From Oscillospiraceae bacterium (lineage in GTDB: Bacteria; Bacillota; Clostridia; Oscillospirales; Acutalibacteraceae): a DNA stretch of 64,000 nt. The notes beneath the pieces were generated by a model. The model was given only the letters and a program-made list of their open reading frames with translations, did not search any database and had not been told where the DNA came from. Both the position numbers and the translations under genes were made by a program. Where the stretch lies: positions 62,001 to 126,000 of the forward strand of contig JAFLUM010000001.1 in the NCBI GenBank assembly GCA_022508805.1, written 5' to 3'. This document shows, one piece after another, positions 32,614 to 49,000 of the stretch; position 1 is the first letter of the stretch, and every line of letters starts with the position of its first letter.

Positions 32614-33810
32614 TTATTCGTTGATCTGTGTAACAACGCCTGAACCAACTGTTCTGCCGCCCTCACGGATAGCGAAACGAAGTCCCTCTTCAATAGCGAT
32701 AGGAGTTATAAGCTCAACGCTCATAACAACGTTATCGCCGGGCATGCACATCTCTGTTCCCTCGGGAAGAGAAATGGTGCCTGTAACGTCAGTAGTTCTG
32801 AAATAGAACTGGGGACGATAGTTGTTGAAGAAAGGAGTATGACGGCCGCCCTCGTCCTTAGTCAGAACGTAAACCTGACCGCTGAACTTTGTGTGAGGAT
32901 GAATCGTGCCGGGCTTTGCAAGAACCTGTCCGCGCTCGATCTCAGTTCTCTGAACACCGCGAAGAAGAGCACCGATGTTGTCGCCTGCCTCAGCATAATC
33001 GAGAATCTTTCTGAACATCTCGATACCGGTAACAACTGTCTTTCTCTTTTCGTCGGTAAGACCAACGATCTCAACTTCCTCAGAAGTTCTGAGCTGTCCA
33101 CGCTCAACTCTACCGGTAGCAACCGTACCACGACCTGTGATGGTGAAAACGTCCTCAACAGGCATAAGGAAGGGCTGGTCAGCCTTACGGTCGGGAGTGG
33201 GGATATAAGAGTCAACAGCTTCCATGAGCTCCCAGATGCACTTAACGTCATCTGAGTCAGGATCGTCGGACTCAAGAGCCTTGAGAGCAGAACCCTTGAT
33301 GATGGGAGTATCATCGCCGGGGAACTCGTACTCGTCAAGAGTCTCACGGATTTCCATTTCAACAAGCTCAAGGAGCTCTTCGTCGTCAACCTGGTCAACC
33401 TTGTTCATGAAAACGATGATGTAGGGAACGCCAACCTGACGGGCAAGAAGAAGGTGCTCTTTGGTCTGAGCCATAGGACCGTCTGTTGATGCGATAACAA
33501 GGATAGCGCCGTCCATCTGAGCAGCACCGGTGATCATGTTCTTAATATAGTCAGCGTGGCCGGGGCAGTCAACGTGAGCATAGTGACGAGATGCTGTCTC
33601 ATACTCAACGTGAGCTGTGTTGATTGTGATTCCGCGCTCTCTCTCTTCGGGAGCCTTATCGATGTTAGCATAATCAACGAAATCAGCCTGTCCCTTAGAA
33701 GCGAGTGTCTTTGTGATAGCTGCTGTTAATGTTGTCTTACCGTGGTCAACGTGACCGATGGTACCAATATTAACATGGGGTTTTGTTCTTTCAAATTTTG
33801 CCTTTGCCAT
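32614..33810 (-). CDS. tuf: Elongation factor Tu
   Basis: A 398-residue GTPase that brings aminoacyl-tRNA to the ribosome. It has G1 [11 protein letters not shown]2 RGITI, G3 DCPGHADY, G4 NKVD and G5 GSALKAL, then the two beta-barrel domains ([34 protein letters not shown]). Length is standard. It is the last gene of the rpoB-to-tuf run on the minus strand but also has its own promoter at 33865-33893. The start has AAGGAGG. Confidence 0.98.
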   Translation of the reverse strand: MAKAKFERTKPHVNIGTIGHVDHGKTTLTAAITKTLASKGQADFVDYANIDKAPEERERGITINTAHVEYETASRHYAHVDCPGHADYIKNMITGAAQMDGAILVIASTDGPMAQTKEHLLLARQVGVPYIIVFMNKVDQVDDEELLELVEMEIRETLDEYEFPGDDTPIIKGSALKALESDDPDSDDVKCIWELMEAVDSYIPTPDRKADQPFLMPVEDVFTITGRGTVATGRVERGQLRTSEEVEIVGLTDEKRKTVVTGIEMFRKILDYAEAGDNIGALLRGVQRTEIERGQVLAKPGTIHPHTKFSGQVYVLTKDEGGRHTPFFNNYRPQFYFRTTDVTGTISLPEGTEMCMPGDNVVMSVELITPIAIEEGLRFAIREGGRTVGSGVVTQINE

Positions 33811-33864
33811 TGGAAATTTCCTCCTTTATTTTGGAAAGTATTTACTCAATTAATTTGATACCCT

Positions 33865-33893
33865 ATTGTATCAATTCTCTCAAAAAAATTCAA
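33865..33893 (-). promoter_or_regulatory. Promoter of tuf, with a repeated ATTCAAGAGTTT motif
   Basis: On the minus strand TTGAAT (33888-33893), a 17-bp spacer, then TACAAT (33865-33870) with an extended TG. The 12-base sequence ATTCAAGAGTTT occurs here at the -35 and again about 23 bases away (near 33911), and CTTGAA-AAA-TTCAAG between fusA and tuf can form a hairpin. Confidence 0.65.
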
Positions 33894-33931
33894 GAGTTTT
33901 ATCTTGAAAAATTCAAGAGTTTAAGAAATTA

Positions 33932-36010
33932 TCAGTCCTTTTTGCTTCTGTCACTGATAATTGTCTCTGAAATAGATTTGGGAACCTCTTTATATCCGTC
34001 GGGCTCCATAACATACTGTCCGCGACCCTGAGTTTTTGAACGAAGGTCAGTAGCGTAACCGAACATCTCGGCAAGAGGAACTCTTGCATTGATCTGCTTA
34101 ACGCCCGAACGGTCCTCAAAGCCCTGAATCTCACCGCGGCGAGAGTTAAGGTCACCGATAACGTCGCCCATATACTCCTCGGGAGTGATGACAGCGACCT
34201 TCATGATCGGCTCAAGCAGTACGGGGCTTGCCTTCTTGGCAGCGTCCTTGAATGCCATTGAACCTGCGATCTTAAACGCCATTTCAGAGGAGTCGACCTC
34301 GTGGTAAGAACCGTCGTAAAGGGTTACCTTAACGTCGACCATACCGTAGCCTGCGAGAACACCTGACTGCATAGCGCCCTGAATACCCGCGTCAACGGGA
34401 GCAATGTACTCCTTGGGGATAGCGCCGCCGACGATGTTGTTGACGAACTCATATCCCTTGTCGGGGTTGGGCTCAATGTTGATCTTAACGTGACCGTACT
34501 GACCTTTACCGCCTGACTGACGGGCATATTTCGTATCGGACGACGAATTGCTACGGATAGTCTCTCTGTAAGCAACCTGAGGCTTACCTACGTTTGCCTC
34601 GACCTTGAATTCACGCAGAAGTCTGTCAACGATGATCTCAAGGTGAAGCTCACCCATACCGGCGATGATCGTCTGACCGGTCTCTTCGTCCGTATAGCAA
34701 CGGAATGTGGGATCCTCTTCAGCAAGCTTTTGAAGTCCGATGCCCATTTTCTCCTGTCCGGCCTTAGTCTTAGGCTCGATCGCAACACGGATAACAGGCT
34801 CCGGGAAATTCATAGACTCAAGAATGATCGGGTTCTTTTCGTCGCAAAGTGTATCACCGGTGGTGGTATTTTTAAGACCTACCGCTGCGGCAATATCACC
34901 CGAGTAAACCGTTTCGAGGTCTTCACGGTGGTTTGCGTGCATCTGCAGGATACGACCCATTCTCTCTCTGTTATCCTTAACAGAGTTAAATACCGTTGTA
35001 CCTGCGTTGACCGTACCCGAATATACGCGGAAGAAGCAAAGCTTACCTACGAACGGGTCGGTAGCAATTTTGAATGCGAGAGCCGCAAAGGGCTCTTCGT
35101 CGGAAGAATGACGAACCTCTTCCTCATCAGTATCGGGATTGACGCCCTTGATAGCCTCAATGTCCGTGGGAGCGGGCATAAAGTCAACGATAGCATCAAG
35201 TAAGGGCTGAACGCCCTTGTTGCGGTAAGCGGTACCGCAGCAAACGGGAACCATCTCGTTAGCGATGGTGGCCTTGCGGATAACACGTTTAATGTCATCG
35301 ATAGCTAACTCTTCGCCCTCAAGATACTGCATCATAAGGTCTTCGTCAAGCTCTGCAACTGACTCTAAAAGATTTGTGCGGTATTTCTCCGCAAGCTCTT
35401 TCATATCGTCGGGTATGGGCTCATGTCTGATGTCCTTGCCCAAATCGTCGTAATAGATCTCTGCGTCGTTGTTCAGAAGATCGACGATACCCTTAAAAGT
35501 GCTCTCGGCACCGATGGGGAGCTGAATCGGAACTGCGTTACAGTTGAAACGCTCCTTAACCATATCGAGAACACGGTAAAAATCTGCACCCATAATGTCC
35601 ATCTTATTGACGAAAATCATTCTGGGAACTTTATACTCGTCCGCCTGACGCCAAACCGTCTCAGACTGAGGTTCAACGCCACCCTTTGCGCAGAGAACGG
35701 TTACTGAACCGTCAAGCACGCGCAGAGAACGCTGTACTTCAACAGTGAAGTCAACGTGACCCGGAGTGTCGATAATATTGATACGATGGTCTTTCCAAAA
35801 GCACGTTGTGGCAGCGGAAGTGATGGTGATACCTCTCTCCTGCTCCTGCTCCATCCAGTCCATTGTGGCTGAGCCGTCATGAGTCTCACCGATTTTATGG
35901 TTTACGCCCGTGTAAAACAGAATACGCTCTGTGGTAGTTGTTTTACCGGCATCGATGTGAGCCATAATACCAATATTTCTTGTTTTTTCAAGAGATACCT
36001 TTCTTGGCAT
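33932..36010 (-). CDS. fusA: Elongation factor G
   Basis: A 692-residue translocase GTPase: G1 [16 protein letters not shown]2 [11 protein letters not shown]3 [10 protein letters not shown]4 NKMD, then domains II-V ([14 protein letters not shown] in domain [15 protein letters not shown] in IV). It drives ribosome translocation and recycling. A GTG four codons upstream is in frame, but the bases around it (GTGGAGG) are the ribosome site for the ATG at 36010, which gives the canonical [18 protein letters not shown] start. Confidence 0.98.
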   Translation of the reverse strand: MPRKVSLEKTRNIGIMAHIDAGKTTTTERILFYTGVNHKIGETHDGSATMDWMEQEQERGITITSAATTCFWKDHRINIIDTPGHVDFTVEVQRSLRVLDGSVTVLCAKGGVEPQSETVWRQADEYKVPRMIFVNKMDIMGADFYRVLDMVKERFNCNAVPIQLPIGAESTFKGIVDLLNNDAEIYYDDLGKDIRHEPIPDDMKELAEKYRTNLLESVAELDEDLMMQYLEGEELAIDDIKRVIRKATIANEMVPVCCGTAYRNKGVQPLLDAIVDFMPAPTDIEAIKGVNPDTDEEEVRHSSDEEPFAALAFKIATDPFVGKLCFFRVYSGTVNAGTTVFNSVKDNRERMGRILQMHANHREDLETVYSGDIAAAVGLKNTTTGDTLCDEKNPIILESMNFPEPVIRVAIEPKTKAGQEKMGIGLQKLAEEDPTFRCYTDEETGQTIIAGMGELHLEIIVDRLLREFKVEANVGKPQVAYRETIRSNSSSDTKYARQSGGKGQYGHVKINIEPNPDKGYEFVNNIVGGAIPKEYIAPVDAGIQGAMQSGVLAGYGMVDVKVTLYDGSYHEVDSSEMAFKIAGSMAFKDAAKKASPVLLEPIMKVAVITPEEYMGDVIGDLNSRRGEIQGFEDRSGVKQINARVPLAEMFGYATDLRSKTQGRGQYVMEPDGYKEVPKSISETIISDRSKKD

Positions 36011-36049
36011 AATATCCTCCACTTATAATATATAAATGCTTCCTTTAAA

Positions 36050-36520
36050 TTACCATCTGAAATGGGCAAAAGCCTTGTTTGCCTCTGCCATCTTGTGAGT
36101 ATCCTCACGCTTTTTGAATGCTGAACCCTGAGAGTTAACGGCATCCATAATTTCGTTTGCAAGTCTTTCCTTCATGGTCTTCTCTGAACGCTGACGGGCG
36201 TAGAGAGTGATCCAACGAAGACCGAGAGTCTGACGTCTTTCGGGACGAACCTCTATCGGAACCTGGTAGGTTGCACCACCTATACGACGAGCTTTAACCT
36301 CAAGAACCGGCATAACGTTTTCCATAGCGGCATCGAAAACCTCTAAAGGCTCTTTGCCTGTTTTCTCAGCGATGATGTCAAATGCATCATAGACGATCTT
36401 CTGGGCTACGCCCTTTTTGCCGTCATACATAACGCTGTTGATAAGCCTTGTTACAAGCTTTGAATTGTAAAGCGGATCGGGCAAAACATCACGTTTTGCT
36501 ATCTGGCCTCTTCTTGGCAC
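36050..36520 (-). CDS. rpsG: 30S ribosomal protein S7
   Basis: A 156-residue S7 protein that binds the 3' domain of 16S rRNA and nucleates head assembly ([65 protein letters not shown]). The start is a GTG at 36520 preceded by AAGGAGG; the ATG six codons earlier is part of that ribosome site. The length equals the family standard only with the GTG. It lies 39 bp upstream of fusA. Confidence 0.97.
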   Translation of the reverse strand: MPRRGQIAKRDVLPDPLYNSKLVTRLINSVMYDGKKGVAQKIVYDAFDIIAEKTGKEPLEVFDAAMENVMPVLEVKARRIGGATYQVPIEVRPERRQTLGLRWITLYARQRSEKTMKERLANEIMDAVNSQGSAFKKREDTHKMAEANKAFAHFRW

Positions 36521-36698
36521 TGCGCTTCCCTCCTTCATAATAATGATATCATAGGTACTCGAGTGACAAAACCCCGTGGCACCAACGAAAAGGCATATAA
36601 TAATATATATACACTCCCGTTGGACAAATATTCACTGTTATTCAGTTAAGAATATTGCCTTACAAGAAGATTCTGTCTGTTTTCATGGGTTAAACCTA

Positions 36699-37121
36699 TT
36701 ATTTTTTTGCTGCCTTAGGACGCTTTGCGCCGTATTTTGAACGGCTCTGCATTCTTCCGTTAACACCCTGAGTATCAAGAGTACCGCGGATGATGTGGTA
36801 ACGAACACCGGGAAGGTCCTTAACACGGCCGCCTCTGATAAGCACAACACTGTGCTCCTGCAAGTTGTGTCCGACGCCGGGAATGTAGGCTGAAACCTCG
36901 ATTCCGTTTGTCAAACGAACTCTGGCGAGCTTACGGAGAGCGGAATTCGGCTTTTTGGGCGTATCTGTCTTAACAACAGTGCAAACGCCTCTCTTCTGCG
37001 GAGAATTGTTATCAGTAACAACATTTCTTTTTGAGTTGAGACCTTTACCGAGGGCGGGAGCCTTTGACTTCTTTGTCACCGTTTCTCTGCCGTTGCGAAC
37101 GAGCTGGTTAAAGGTAGGCAT
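36699..37121 (-). CDS. rpsL: 30S ribosomal protein S12
   Basis: A 140-residue S12 protein of the decoding centre. Conserved blocks are [43 protein letters not shown] (the streptomycin-site lysine is in TPKKPNSA), [35 protein letters not shown]. The ATG at 37121 has GGAGG and begins the family sequence; the frame upstream to 37184 is not coding. The gap of 178 bases to rpsG has no gene and only a short CCAACG / CGTTGG pairing. Confidence 0.97.
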   Translation of the reverse strand: MPTFNQLVRNGRETVTKKSKAPALGKGLNSKRNVVTDNNSPQKRGVCTVVKTDTPKKPNSALRKLARVRLTNGIEVSAYIPGVGHNLQEHSVVLIRGGRVKDLPGVRYHIIRGTLDTQGVNGRMQSRSKYGAKRPKAAKK

Positions 37122-37204
37122 ATATTCACCTCCATACTTAAAAATTTCTATGATAAGAGAATTTCTCTCAACATACGGGAACATACGGGCATAAAGCCCG
37201 CGCC

Positions 37205-37240
37205 AAATAAGGATTTTATCACTTAAAACCCTTATTTGTC
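37205..37240 (-). terminator. Hairpin between rpoC and rpsL
   Basis: A 14-bp inverted repeat with one mismatch (AAATAAGG... / ...CCTTATTT) lies about 30 bases past rpoC and is followed by a second small hairpin (CGGGC / GCCCG at about 37188-37202). There is no T-tract, so it may be a partial terminator, processing site or S12 leader structure. Confidence 0.45.
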
Positions 37241-37266
37241 AAGAACTTTTTATGATTTATTCGTTT

Positions 37267-40818
<3,552 letters not shown>

Positions 40819-40862
40819 TAAATTAGCCCTTCTTCCTTCTTATCTGAGTGAATTTCCGTCGA

Positions 40863-43800
40863 TCAAAAATCCGAATCGTCTAACATATCGTCATCATCAA
40901 AATCTTCCGACGATTCATCACCGTAGAAATCGGAATCGTCATCGTCGTCATAGTCCATATCTTCTTCTCTGTCGGGAACAAATCCGTCATCAAAGCTTAC
41001 GTCGTTGATTTCTTCAAACTCGATGTCGGATTCTGTGGGAGGAACGAAGTCAAAATCGTCATTTTCAAAGCCCTGCTTGATGTCGATCTCTTCTCCGTCT
41101 CCGTCAAGCACATGAACGTCAAGCGCCAATGCCTGAAGCTCCTTGATAAGGACCTTGAAGGATTCGGGAATTCCCGGTTTCGGGATGTTCATACCCTTTA
41201 CAATAGCCTCATAAGTCTTACGGCGTCCCGTAAGATCGTCCGATTTAACTGTGAGGATCTCCTGAAGCGTATAAGCCGCGCCGTAAGCCTCCAGCGCCCA
41301 AACCTCCATTTCGCCGAAGCGCTGACCGCCGAACTGCGCCTTACCGCCCAACGGCTGCTGGGTAACAAGGGCATAGGGACCGATGCTTCTCGCGTGGATC
41401 TTGTCGTCGACGAGGTGGTGGAGCTTAAGGAAATACATAACGCCGACCGTTACGGGGTTATCGAATTTCATACCCGTTCTGCCGTCGGTAAGAATGGATT
41501 TACCGTCCTCGCTGTAGCCTGCCTCTTTGAGCGCCTCGCGTATATCAGACTCGTGAGCGCCGTCGAATACGGGTGTGGCTATCTTTTGACCGAGCTTTCT
41601 GTAAGCAAAGCCAAGATGAACCTCCAGCACCTGACCGATGTTCATACGGGACGGAACGCCCAAGGGGTTAAGAACGATGTCAAGGGGGGTACCGTCGTCA
41701 AGAAAGGGCATATCCTCCTGCGGAAGAATGCGTGAAACAACACCCTTGTTACCGTGACGGCCCGCCATCTTATCGCCTACCGAAAGCTTACGCTTCTGGG
41801 CGATGTAGCAGCGTACAACCTTATTGACTCCGGGGCTTAATTCGTCGCTGTTCTCTCTCGTGAATACTTCAACGTCAACGACGATGCCGTATTCGCCGTG
41901 AGGAACGCGTAATGAGGTATCTCTTACCTCTTTTGCTTTTTCACCGAAGATCGCACGTAAAATTCTCTCCTCGGCAGTGGCAACGTCGGTTTCGCCCTTA
42001 GGAGTTACCTTACCTACAAGGATATCGCCCGAGTGAACCTCCGCACCTATACGTATAATACCGTGTTCGTCAAGATCTTTGAGAGCATCGTCACCCACGT
42101 TGGGGATATCTCTCGTAATATCCTCCGGTCCGAGCTTAGTATCTCTCGCCTCGATCTCATATTCTTCAATGTGGACCGATGTATAAACATCGTCTCTTAC
42201 AAGCTTTTCATTTATAAGGACGGCGTCCTCGTAGTTATAACCCTCCCAGGTCATAAAGCCGATAAGAGCGTTTTTACCCAGTGAAATTTCACCGTTCGAA
42301 GTGGCAGGACCGTCTGCAATTACCTCGTCAGCCTCAACGCTTTGACCGCAGCTTACGATGGGACGCTGATTGATGCACGTACCCTGGTTGGAGCGCATAA
42401 ACTTAATGAGCTCGTATTTATCCTCTTCGCCGTCAGCGGTGGTGATGGTGATAGATTTTGCATCAACTCTCGTAACGGTTCCCGCTCTTTTTGCGAGCAC
42501 GACCGTACCGGAGTCGACCGCTGCCTTATACTCCATACCGGTGCCGACGATAGGCGAATCGGTTTTAAGAAGCGGAACTGCCTGACGCTGCATGTTGGAG
42601 CCCATCAACGCACGGTTTGCGTCGTCGTTTTCAAGGAACGGAATCATCGCCGTAGCCACAGACACGACCATCTTTGGCGAAACGTCCATGTAGTCTGCCT
42701 CTGTGGTGGGAACCTCAAGGAATTCGTCACGGTAACGGGCGGTGAGCTTAGAATTTATAAACTTACCGTTTTCATCAAGAGGCTCATTCGCCTGTGTAAC
42801 AATGTAGTTATCCTCAACGTCGGCGGTCATATATTCGACCTCTTTAAGGACTGTACCTGTCTTTTTGTCGATTCTTCTGAACGGTGCTTCAATAAAGCCG
42901 TACTTATTTATTCTTGCGAAGGTTGCAAGGTATGAGATAAGTCCGATGTTGGGACCTTCGGGGGTCTCAATGGGGCACATTCTGCCGTAGTGGCTGTAGT
43001 GAACGTCACGAACCTCGAATCCCGCACGGTCACGGGAAAGTCCTCCGGGACCGAGAGCGGAAAGTCTTCTCTTATGTGTAAGCTCCGCCAGCGGGTTGGT
43101 CTGATCCATAAACTGTGACAGCGGTGAAGAGCCGAAGAATTCTTTAATAGCTGCCATAACGGGGCGGATATTGATAAGTGCCGCAGGAGTGACCTTATCA
43201 GGCTCCTGACCTTGAAGAGTCATTCTCTCCTTAACGACTCTTTCCATTCTGGAGAAACCTATTCTGAACTGATTTTGGAGCAATTCGCCGACAGAACGAA
43301 TACGGCGGTTGCCCAGGTGGTCGATATCATCCGTAACACCTATGCCCGATGCAAGACCGTTAAGATAGTTTACGGACGCGAAAATATCGTCTATTATAAT
43401 ATGCTTGGGGATAAGGTCGTCGGCACGCAGGGAGAGCTCCTCATAAAGAGCATCCTTGTCGTCACCGCGCTTTTCCAGCACCTCCATAAGTACCGAGAAA
43501 CGCACCTTTTCGTTTATGCCGATCTCCTCAAGCTCTGCCTCGGTAAAGGCCGGAACATACTCGGCAATATCTACCATTCCGTTGGAGAACACCTTGACGT
43601 CTTTACCCTCAACGTCGAGCACGACGGTGTCAACGCCCTCCTGCTCCATTCTGTATGCAAGCTCTGCGGAGATAACGTCGCCCTCGTCAGCCATAATTTC
43701 ACCCGTGAGCTTGCTTATTACAGGCTCTTTTACGGTGTGACCGCTGATTCTTGAGGATATAGCGAGCTTCTTATTGTATTTATATCTTCCCACTCTGGAA

Positions 43801-44603
43801 AGATCATAACGGTGAGCATCAAAGAACAGGCTGTCAAGATGTGCCTGAGCAGTCTCCAGCGCAGGCGGCTCGCCCGGACGAAGTCTTTTATAGACCTCGA
43901 TAAGTGCCTGCTCCGTATTGACGGTGACATCCTTTTCGAGTGTCGCCTTGATTCTTTCGTCATAGCCGAAAAATTCCATTATCTCGGCATTGGAGCTGAG
44001 TCCCAATGCACGTATAAAGGTGGTGATGTATATTTTTCTGTTCTTGTCTATTCTGACATAGAAAAGGTCATTTTGATCCGTTTCATACTCGAGCCAAGCG
44101 CCGCGGCTGGGGATGACCGTTGCCGTGTAAAGCTCCTTACCCGTTTTATCATGGGTCATTCCGTAATAAACGCTCGGAGAACGCACGAGCTGTGAAATTA
44201 TAACACGCTCTGCGCCGTTAATAACGAACGTACCGCTGTCTGTCATCAGCGGGAAGTCGCCCATATAAACCTCGTTTTCCTTGACCTCACCGGTTTCCTT
44301 ATTAAGAAGCCGTGCTGTCACGCGCAGGGGAGCTGCATACGTTGCATCCCTCTCCTTACACTCCTTGACCGTGTATTTGGGCTTGTCGTCCATGCGATAA
44401 TCCACAAAGGTCAGCTCAAGGTTGCCGGTGTAATCCGTGATCGCGTCGATGTCGCGGAATACCTCTTTAAGTCCTGTTTCAAGGAACCAGCGATAGGAGT
44501 TTTTCTGCACCTCGATAAGGTTAGGCATCTGCATAACCTCATTGATCTTGGAAAAGCTCATACGGGTGTTTCTGCCGAGTTTTACAGGTTTGACATTTAC
44601 CAT
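40863..44603 (-). CDS. rpoB: DNA-directed RNA polymerase subunit beta
   Basis: A 1246-residue subunit. The rifampicin region is [47 protein letters not shown], with the usual sensitive residues (Q, D, H, S). [16 protein letters not shown]-like and [13 protein letters not shown] blocks and [25 protein letters not shown] follow. The C-terminal tail is unusually acidic, with long Asp/Glu runs (about the last 70 residues). A consensus promoter at 44776-44804 gives a leader of about 165 nt that holds a hairpin, ACACTTT / AAAGTGT (44715-44730). Confidence 0.98.
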   Translation of the reverse strand: MVNVKPVKLGRNTRMSFSKINEVMQMPNLIEVQKNSYRWFLETGLKEVFRDIDAITDYTGNLELTFVDYRMDDKPKYTVKECKERDATYAAPLRVTARLLNKETGEVKENEVYMGDFPLMTDSGTFVINGAERVIISQLVRSPSVYYGMTHDKTGKELYTATVIPSRGAWLEYETDQNDLFYVRIDKNRKIYITTFIRALGLSSNAEIMEFFGYDERIKATLEKDVTVNTEQALIEVYKRLRPGEPPALETAQAHLDSLFFDAHRYDLSRVGRYKYNKKLAISSRISGHTVKEPVISKLTGEIMADEGDVISAELAYRMEQEGVDTVVLDVEGKDVKVFSNGMVDIAEYVPAFTEAELEEIGINEKVRFSVLMEVLEKRGDDKDALYEELSLRADDLIPKHIIIDDIFASVNYLNGLASGIGVTDDIDHLGNRRIRSVGELLQNQFRIGFSRMERVVKERMTLQGQEPDKVTPAALINIRPVMAAIKEFFGSSPLSQFMDQTNPLAELTHKRRLSALGPGGLSRDRAGFEVRDVHYSHYGRMCPIETPEGPNIGLISYLATFARINKYGFIEAPFRRIDKKTGTVLKEVEYMTADVEDNYIVTQANEPLDENGKFINSKLTARYRDEFLEVPTTEADYMDVSPKMVVSVATAMIPFLENDDANRALMGSNMQRQAVPLLKTDSPIVGTGMEYKAAVDSGTVVLAKRAGTVTRVDAKSITITTADGEEDKYELIKFMRSNQGTCINQRPIVSCGQSVEADEVIADGPATSNGEISLGKNALIGFMTWEGYNYEDAVLINEKLVRDDVYTSVHIEEYEIEARDTKLGPEDITRDIPNVGDDALKDLDEHGIIRIGAEVHSGDILVGKVTPKGETDVATAEERILRAIFGEKAKEVRDTSLRVPHGEYGIVVDVEVFTRENSDELSPGVNKVVRCYIAQKRKLSVGDKMAGRHGNKGVVSRILPQEDMPFLDDGTPLDIVLNPLGVPSRMNIGQVLEVHLGFAYRKLGQKIATPVFDGAHESDIREALKEAGYSEDGKSILTDGRTGMKFDNPVTVGVMYFLKLHHLVDDKIHARSIGPYALVTQQPLGGKAQFGGQRFGEMEVWALEAYGAAYTLQEILTVKSDDLTGRRKTYEAIVKGMNIPKPGIPESFKVLIKELQALALDVHVLDGDGEEIDIKQGFENDDFDFVPPTESDIEFEEINDVSFDDGFVPDREEDMDYDDDDDSDFYGDESSEDFDDDDMLDDSDF

Positions 44604-44775
44604 AGGGCCTAATCACTCTCCGTCTGTTTTTTATTCCTTACGATCCTTTACTTTGGCTGAAAGATCGGTGGAGATTACTAAATCGTGTGCTTGCTTTTTA
44701 CGGCTTTTTGTGGTACACTTTTTAAAGTGTAAAAGTGCGATAGAGCATACACATCCATTCTATTAGTAATTTACT

Positions 44776-44804
44776 ATTATATATAAATGAAAACAAGTTG
44801 TCAA
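44776..44804 (-). promoter_or_regulatory. Consensus promoter of rpoB
   Basis: On the minus strand TTGACA (44799-44804), a 17-bp spacer, then TATAAT (44776-44781). It matches the sigma-A consensus fully and lies right beside the 5' end of the divergent DUF815 gene. Confidence 0.88.
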
Positions 44805-44857
44805 TAGTTGATTTTTTAAAAAACACAGTTTTTTTCAAAGAAAGAAGGCTGATCACC

Positions 44858-46048
44858 GTGAAAGAATACGCAAAGCTGTGTCTTGCCTTAAAAGCATCAG
44901 TAATTTTTAAGAATGTACTGCGTGATAAAGCCGTAAATGCTCTCATAAAGCTTTTGGACAGTAAAAACGAAAATACGGAAGAATTTGTTTTGCTGTATTC
45001 CGATTTTGTATCCGCTCTGTATGAAAAAAGCGACAATTTGACAAAGTACATAAACGAGATATTGCAAAATGACGATAATGCCTATGTAAAATCCTGCGCG
45101 GCGGGGCACGCTTCGCCTTATTTAAAGGAAGCTGCCGAGCACGAGCTTGAGTCCTTCGCCGCTCTTGCCGATATAAAAAGTATTGACATAAAAAAACACT
45201 GTGAAAGCGGAATTTTTCTCCCTGAATGGGAAAACGGCGGAATCGACATAGTAAAAGAATACAAACAAAAAATTTCGTCGGTCGGGACTACAGGTTATGG
45301 CATATATGCACGCTATAAAATGTTCCTTTTTAAAGACGGTGAGATAGTCCCCGTTAAATATCCCGACCCACAGCGTCTTTCGCAGATGAGCGGATACGAA
45401 AACGAGCGCCAAAAGGTTATCGACAATACTCTCGCTCTCATAAACGGCAGACCCTGCAGCAATATACTCCTTTACGGCGATGCGGGCAGCGGCAAAAGCA
45501 GTACGGTAAAGGCAGTCGTTAATGAATATTACGGTATGGGACTGCGGCTTATTGAGGTCAAAAAAAATCAGCTCTATTCCCTGCCCGACATACTTGAAAG
45601 GCTTGCAGACAATCCGCTGAAATTTATAATTTTTATCGACGATCTGAGTTTTTCCTCAAGCGACGGTGATTTCAGTGCGCTCAAAGCCATTCTTGAGGGC
45701 GGAGCCGCCGGTAAAGCGGGCAACACGGTGATATACGCCACCAGTAACCGCCGTAATCTTGTAAGGGAATCCTTCGGCGACAGAGACGGCGACGATATCC
45801 ATATTCAGGATACCGTTCAGGAGATCATGAGTCTTTCGGCGCGTTTCGGGCTGAAAATCACCTTCTCACGTCCCGATAAGGATTTGTATTTATCTATTGT
45901 GGAAAATCTTTCTTTGCAGTATAATATACATATAAATAAAGACGAGCTGTTTAAAAGCGCCGAGGCGTTTGCTCTCAGAAACGGCGGCAGAAGTCCCAGA
46001 GCGGCTAAGCAGTTCATCGAATATCTTGCATCAAGGGAAAATTTATAA
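44858..46048 (+). CDS. DUF815 AAA+ ATPase
   Basis: A 396-residue cytoplasmic protein. The N-terminal half is helical and unassigned; the rest is the DUF815 ATPase: Walker A LLYGDAGSGKSS (about 207-214), Walker B KFIIFIDDLSF, sensor VIYATSNRRNLV and arginine-bearing RSPRAAKQFIEYL. DUF815 proteins are AAA+ ATPases of unknown substrate. The start is uncertain: a TTG at 44798 is in frame but lies in the rpoB promoter; I chose GTG at 44858, which follows AGAAGG. The beta-galactosidase gene begins 18 bp downstream and is probably co-transcribed. Confidence 0.83.
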   Translation: MKEYAKLCLALKASVIFKNVLRDKAVNALIKLLDSKNENTEEFVLLYSDFVSALYEKSDNLTKYINEILQNDDNAYVKSCAAGHASPYLKEAAEHELESFAALADIKSIDIKKHCESGIFLPEWENGGIDIVKEYKQKISSVGTTGYGIYARYKMFLFKDGEIVPVKYPDPQRLSQMSGYENERQKVIDNTLALINGRPCSNILLYGDAGSGKSSTVKAVVNEYYGMGLRLIEVKKNQLYSLPDILERLADNPLKFIIFIDDLSFSSSDGDFSALKAILEGGAAGKAGNTVIYATSNRRNLVRESFGDRDGDDIHIQDTVQEIMSLSARFGLKITFSRPDKDLYLSIVENLSLQYNIHINKDELFKSAEAFALRNGGRSPRAAKQFIEYLASRENL

Positions 46049-46066
46049 TACAAACAGGAGGAAAAA

Positions 46067-49000
46067 ATGGGAAATTATAAGTATGATTGGGAAAATCCGG
46101 CAATTTTCAAAAGGAACAAAGAGGACGGTCACGTTATCGCCTTTTCTTACGGAAATGAGACGGACGCTCTGGACAGAAACGACCCAAAAACCAAGCTGAC
46201 GCTGAACGGCACGTGGAAATTCCACTGGCAAATGGGTCTCGGGGACTGTCCCGAAAACTTTTATGAAAAGGATTTTGACGCGTCCATTTGGCGTGATATA
46301 ACGGTTCCGTCCGTTTGGCAGACTGAGAACACGGGCAGTTATCCTTATTATTATGCCAGCACTTATCCCCGAGCCATCAGCCGCAGCAAAAATAAGATCC
46401 CGTCAATTGACCACGGGATGCAGGAAATAGGAATATATATTCGTGATTTTATCTTGCCCGAGAGCTTTGAGGGGAACGAAATATTCCTTCATTTCGGTGC
46501 GGCTAAATCCGCTATTGAGGTATACGTCAACGGCAGCTTTGTTGGATATTCGCAAGGCTCAATGACTCCCCACGAATTTGACGTGACAGGGTATGTATCG
46601 GCAGGCACCAACCGTGTTGCGGTTAAGGTGTACCGCTATTCCGACGGCTCATATCTTGAAAATCAGGATATGTGGCTTTTATGCGGACTTTACAGAGAGG
46701 TATATCTTTTCTGTGAGCCGAAAAAGTGCGTTCGCGATTTCTTTATTACCACCGACCTTGATGCTGAGTATAAAGACAGCAACACAAGCCTTGAAATCAC
46801 CGTAAATAATTACGGTGATGCGGGAAGTGCCGCTGTAAAAGTCGAGATAATCGACGGCGACATCAGAACTCTTCTCGGTGAAACAGAAATCCAATTAAAC
46901 GAAAAATCAACTAAAATTCATTTCGAAAAGCTTATCCAGAACCCGAAAAAGTGGTCGGCGGAGACACCGTATCTCTATAAGCTGCTCATTTCCATAACCG
47001 CAGACGGCAAAACAACATATAAATGTATACGGTTCGGCTTTAAAAAGGTTGAGATCATCGGCGAAAAGCTGCTGTTCAACGGTAAACCGCTGATGATACG
47101 CGGCGTCAACCGCCACGACTTTGACCCCGATCACGGCTGGGCTGTTCCGAAAGAGAGATTTTACCAGGACTTGCAGCTTATGAAACGCTGCAACATTAAT
47201 TCTATCCGCACGTCTCACTATCCCGATGACCCCACACTTTACGAGCTTGCCGACGAATACGGCTTTTACGTGATGGACGAGTGCGACCTTGAAACTCACG
47301 GCGTACGCAGAAAAGGCGTTCCCGGTGACAACCCCGTATGGACTGCCGCTGTCGTTGACAGAATGGAGCGTATGGTACTCCGTGACAGAAACCACGCCTG
47401 CATATTTATGTGGTCGCTGGGCAACGAGGCAGGCGACGGCAGCAACTTCCTTGAAATGAAAGAAGCGGCTCTTCGTCTTGACAGTACCCGCAATTTCCAT
47501 TATGAGGGCGATTTCACGTTTACTAAGAGCGATGTCATCTCTCGAATGTACCCCACTGCGGATATTATGGAAAAGTTGGGCAAACGCGAGGAAATCAAAA
47601 TTACCCTTTACGATAACGTGGCAAACCGACTTGCCGCCGATTCAAAGCCCATAAAGAAAGAGGACTACACCCGTCCCGTAATGCTTTGCGAATACGCCCA
47701 CGCCATGGAAAACAGCCTCGGCAATTTCCAGGAATATATGGACGATTTTGAAAAGTACGACAATATGTGCGGCGGCTTTATCTGGGACTTTGTTGACCAG
47801 TCTATCCGTCAAAAATCTCCCGACGGTGACCGTTGGCTTTACGGCACGGATTTTGAAAAATATGAGCCCGGAAGATATACGCATATGCCCAATATGACGG
47901 CTATGACGGGCAGTAACACGTATTTCTGTGCAAACGGCATAATCTCCGCCGACCGCAAGCCACACCCATCCTACTACGAGGTCAAAAAGGTCTACAGCGA
48001 TGTTAAAATAAAAGAAAAGGATATCCAAAAAGGTGAATTCACGCTGATAAACAAAAGGCTTTTCACCGATCTTTCGGATTTGGATTTCAAGTGGAGCTTG
48101 CAGGCAAACGGCGAAGAAATTCAGTGCGGTATAATTAAAAATGCTGACTGTGCTCCCCTCTCGGAAAAGAATATTACCGTAAATTACGATTTATCCGCAT
48201 TGCCCGAAAAGGAATGTGTGCTGATAATCTCCTTTGTCAATAAGGATGAACATCCGTGGTGCAAGGCGGGATACGAGCAGAGCTTTGACCAGTTTATCGT
48301 GAAGGAAAAGCCTGAGACCTCTGCGGTCAAGTACGATAAAGCCATCACTTATGTTAAGAATAACGGCACAGTGTTTGTAAAGGGCGGCGACTTTACAGTT
48401 AAGATAGACAACGGCAAGATAGTTTCACTTGTCTACGGCGGTAAGGAATATCTGAAAGCGGCGGTAGCCCCCAACTATTTCAGAGCCGTCACCGACAACG
48501 ATCTGTCCAACACGAATTTTGTTCCGTTTACAATACCGTTCCACCCGTATTTTAACTGGCAGAGAGCCACAAACGGCGCAAAAGGAACTGTCGTCTCCGC
48601 CGAAAAGGATTCCTCCGGCAGACTGACGGTCAAAATTGACTGGAAGGTTCAGTTTTTCACGGGTGTTACCTCAACGGTAACAGTAGACCCCGAGGGCGGC
48701 ATCGAAATTTCTCATACGGGAACGCCTAAGATGTTTAATCTTACACGTTTCGGCACAAAAATGGGACTGCTTCGTGAATTTGACCGTGTTAAATGGTACG
48801 GCAGAGGTCCGCAGGAGACATACAGCGACCGCAAAACAGGCGGAAAGATAACTCTGCACGAGATGAGCGTTGCCGACCTTGAGCACCACTATATGCGTCC
48901 GCAGGAAAACGGCAACCGAACCGATGTCCGCTTTGTGGAAATCACGAACAAGGACGGCAAGGGACTTCGCTTTGAGGCTGTGGGCAAAACGCCTATCTGC

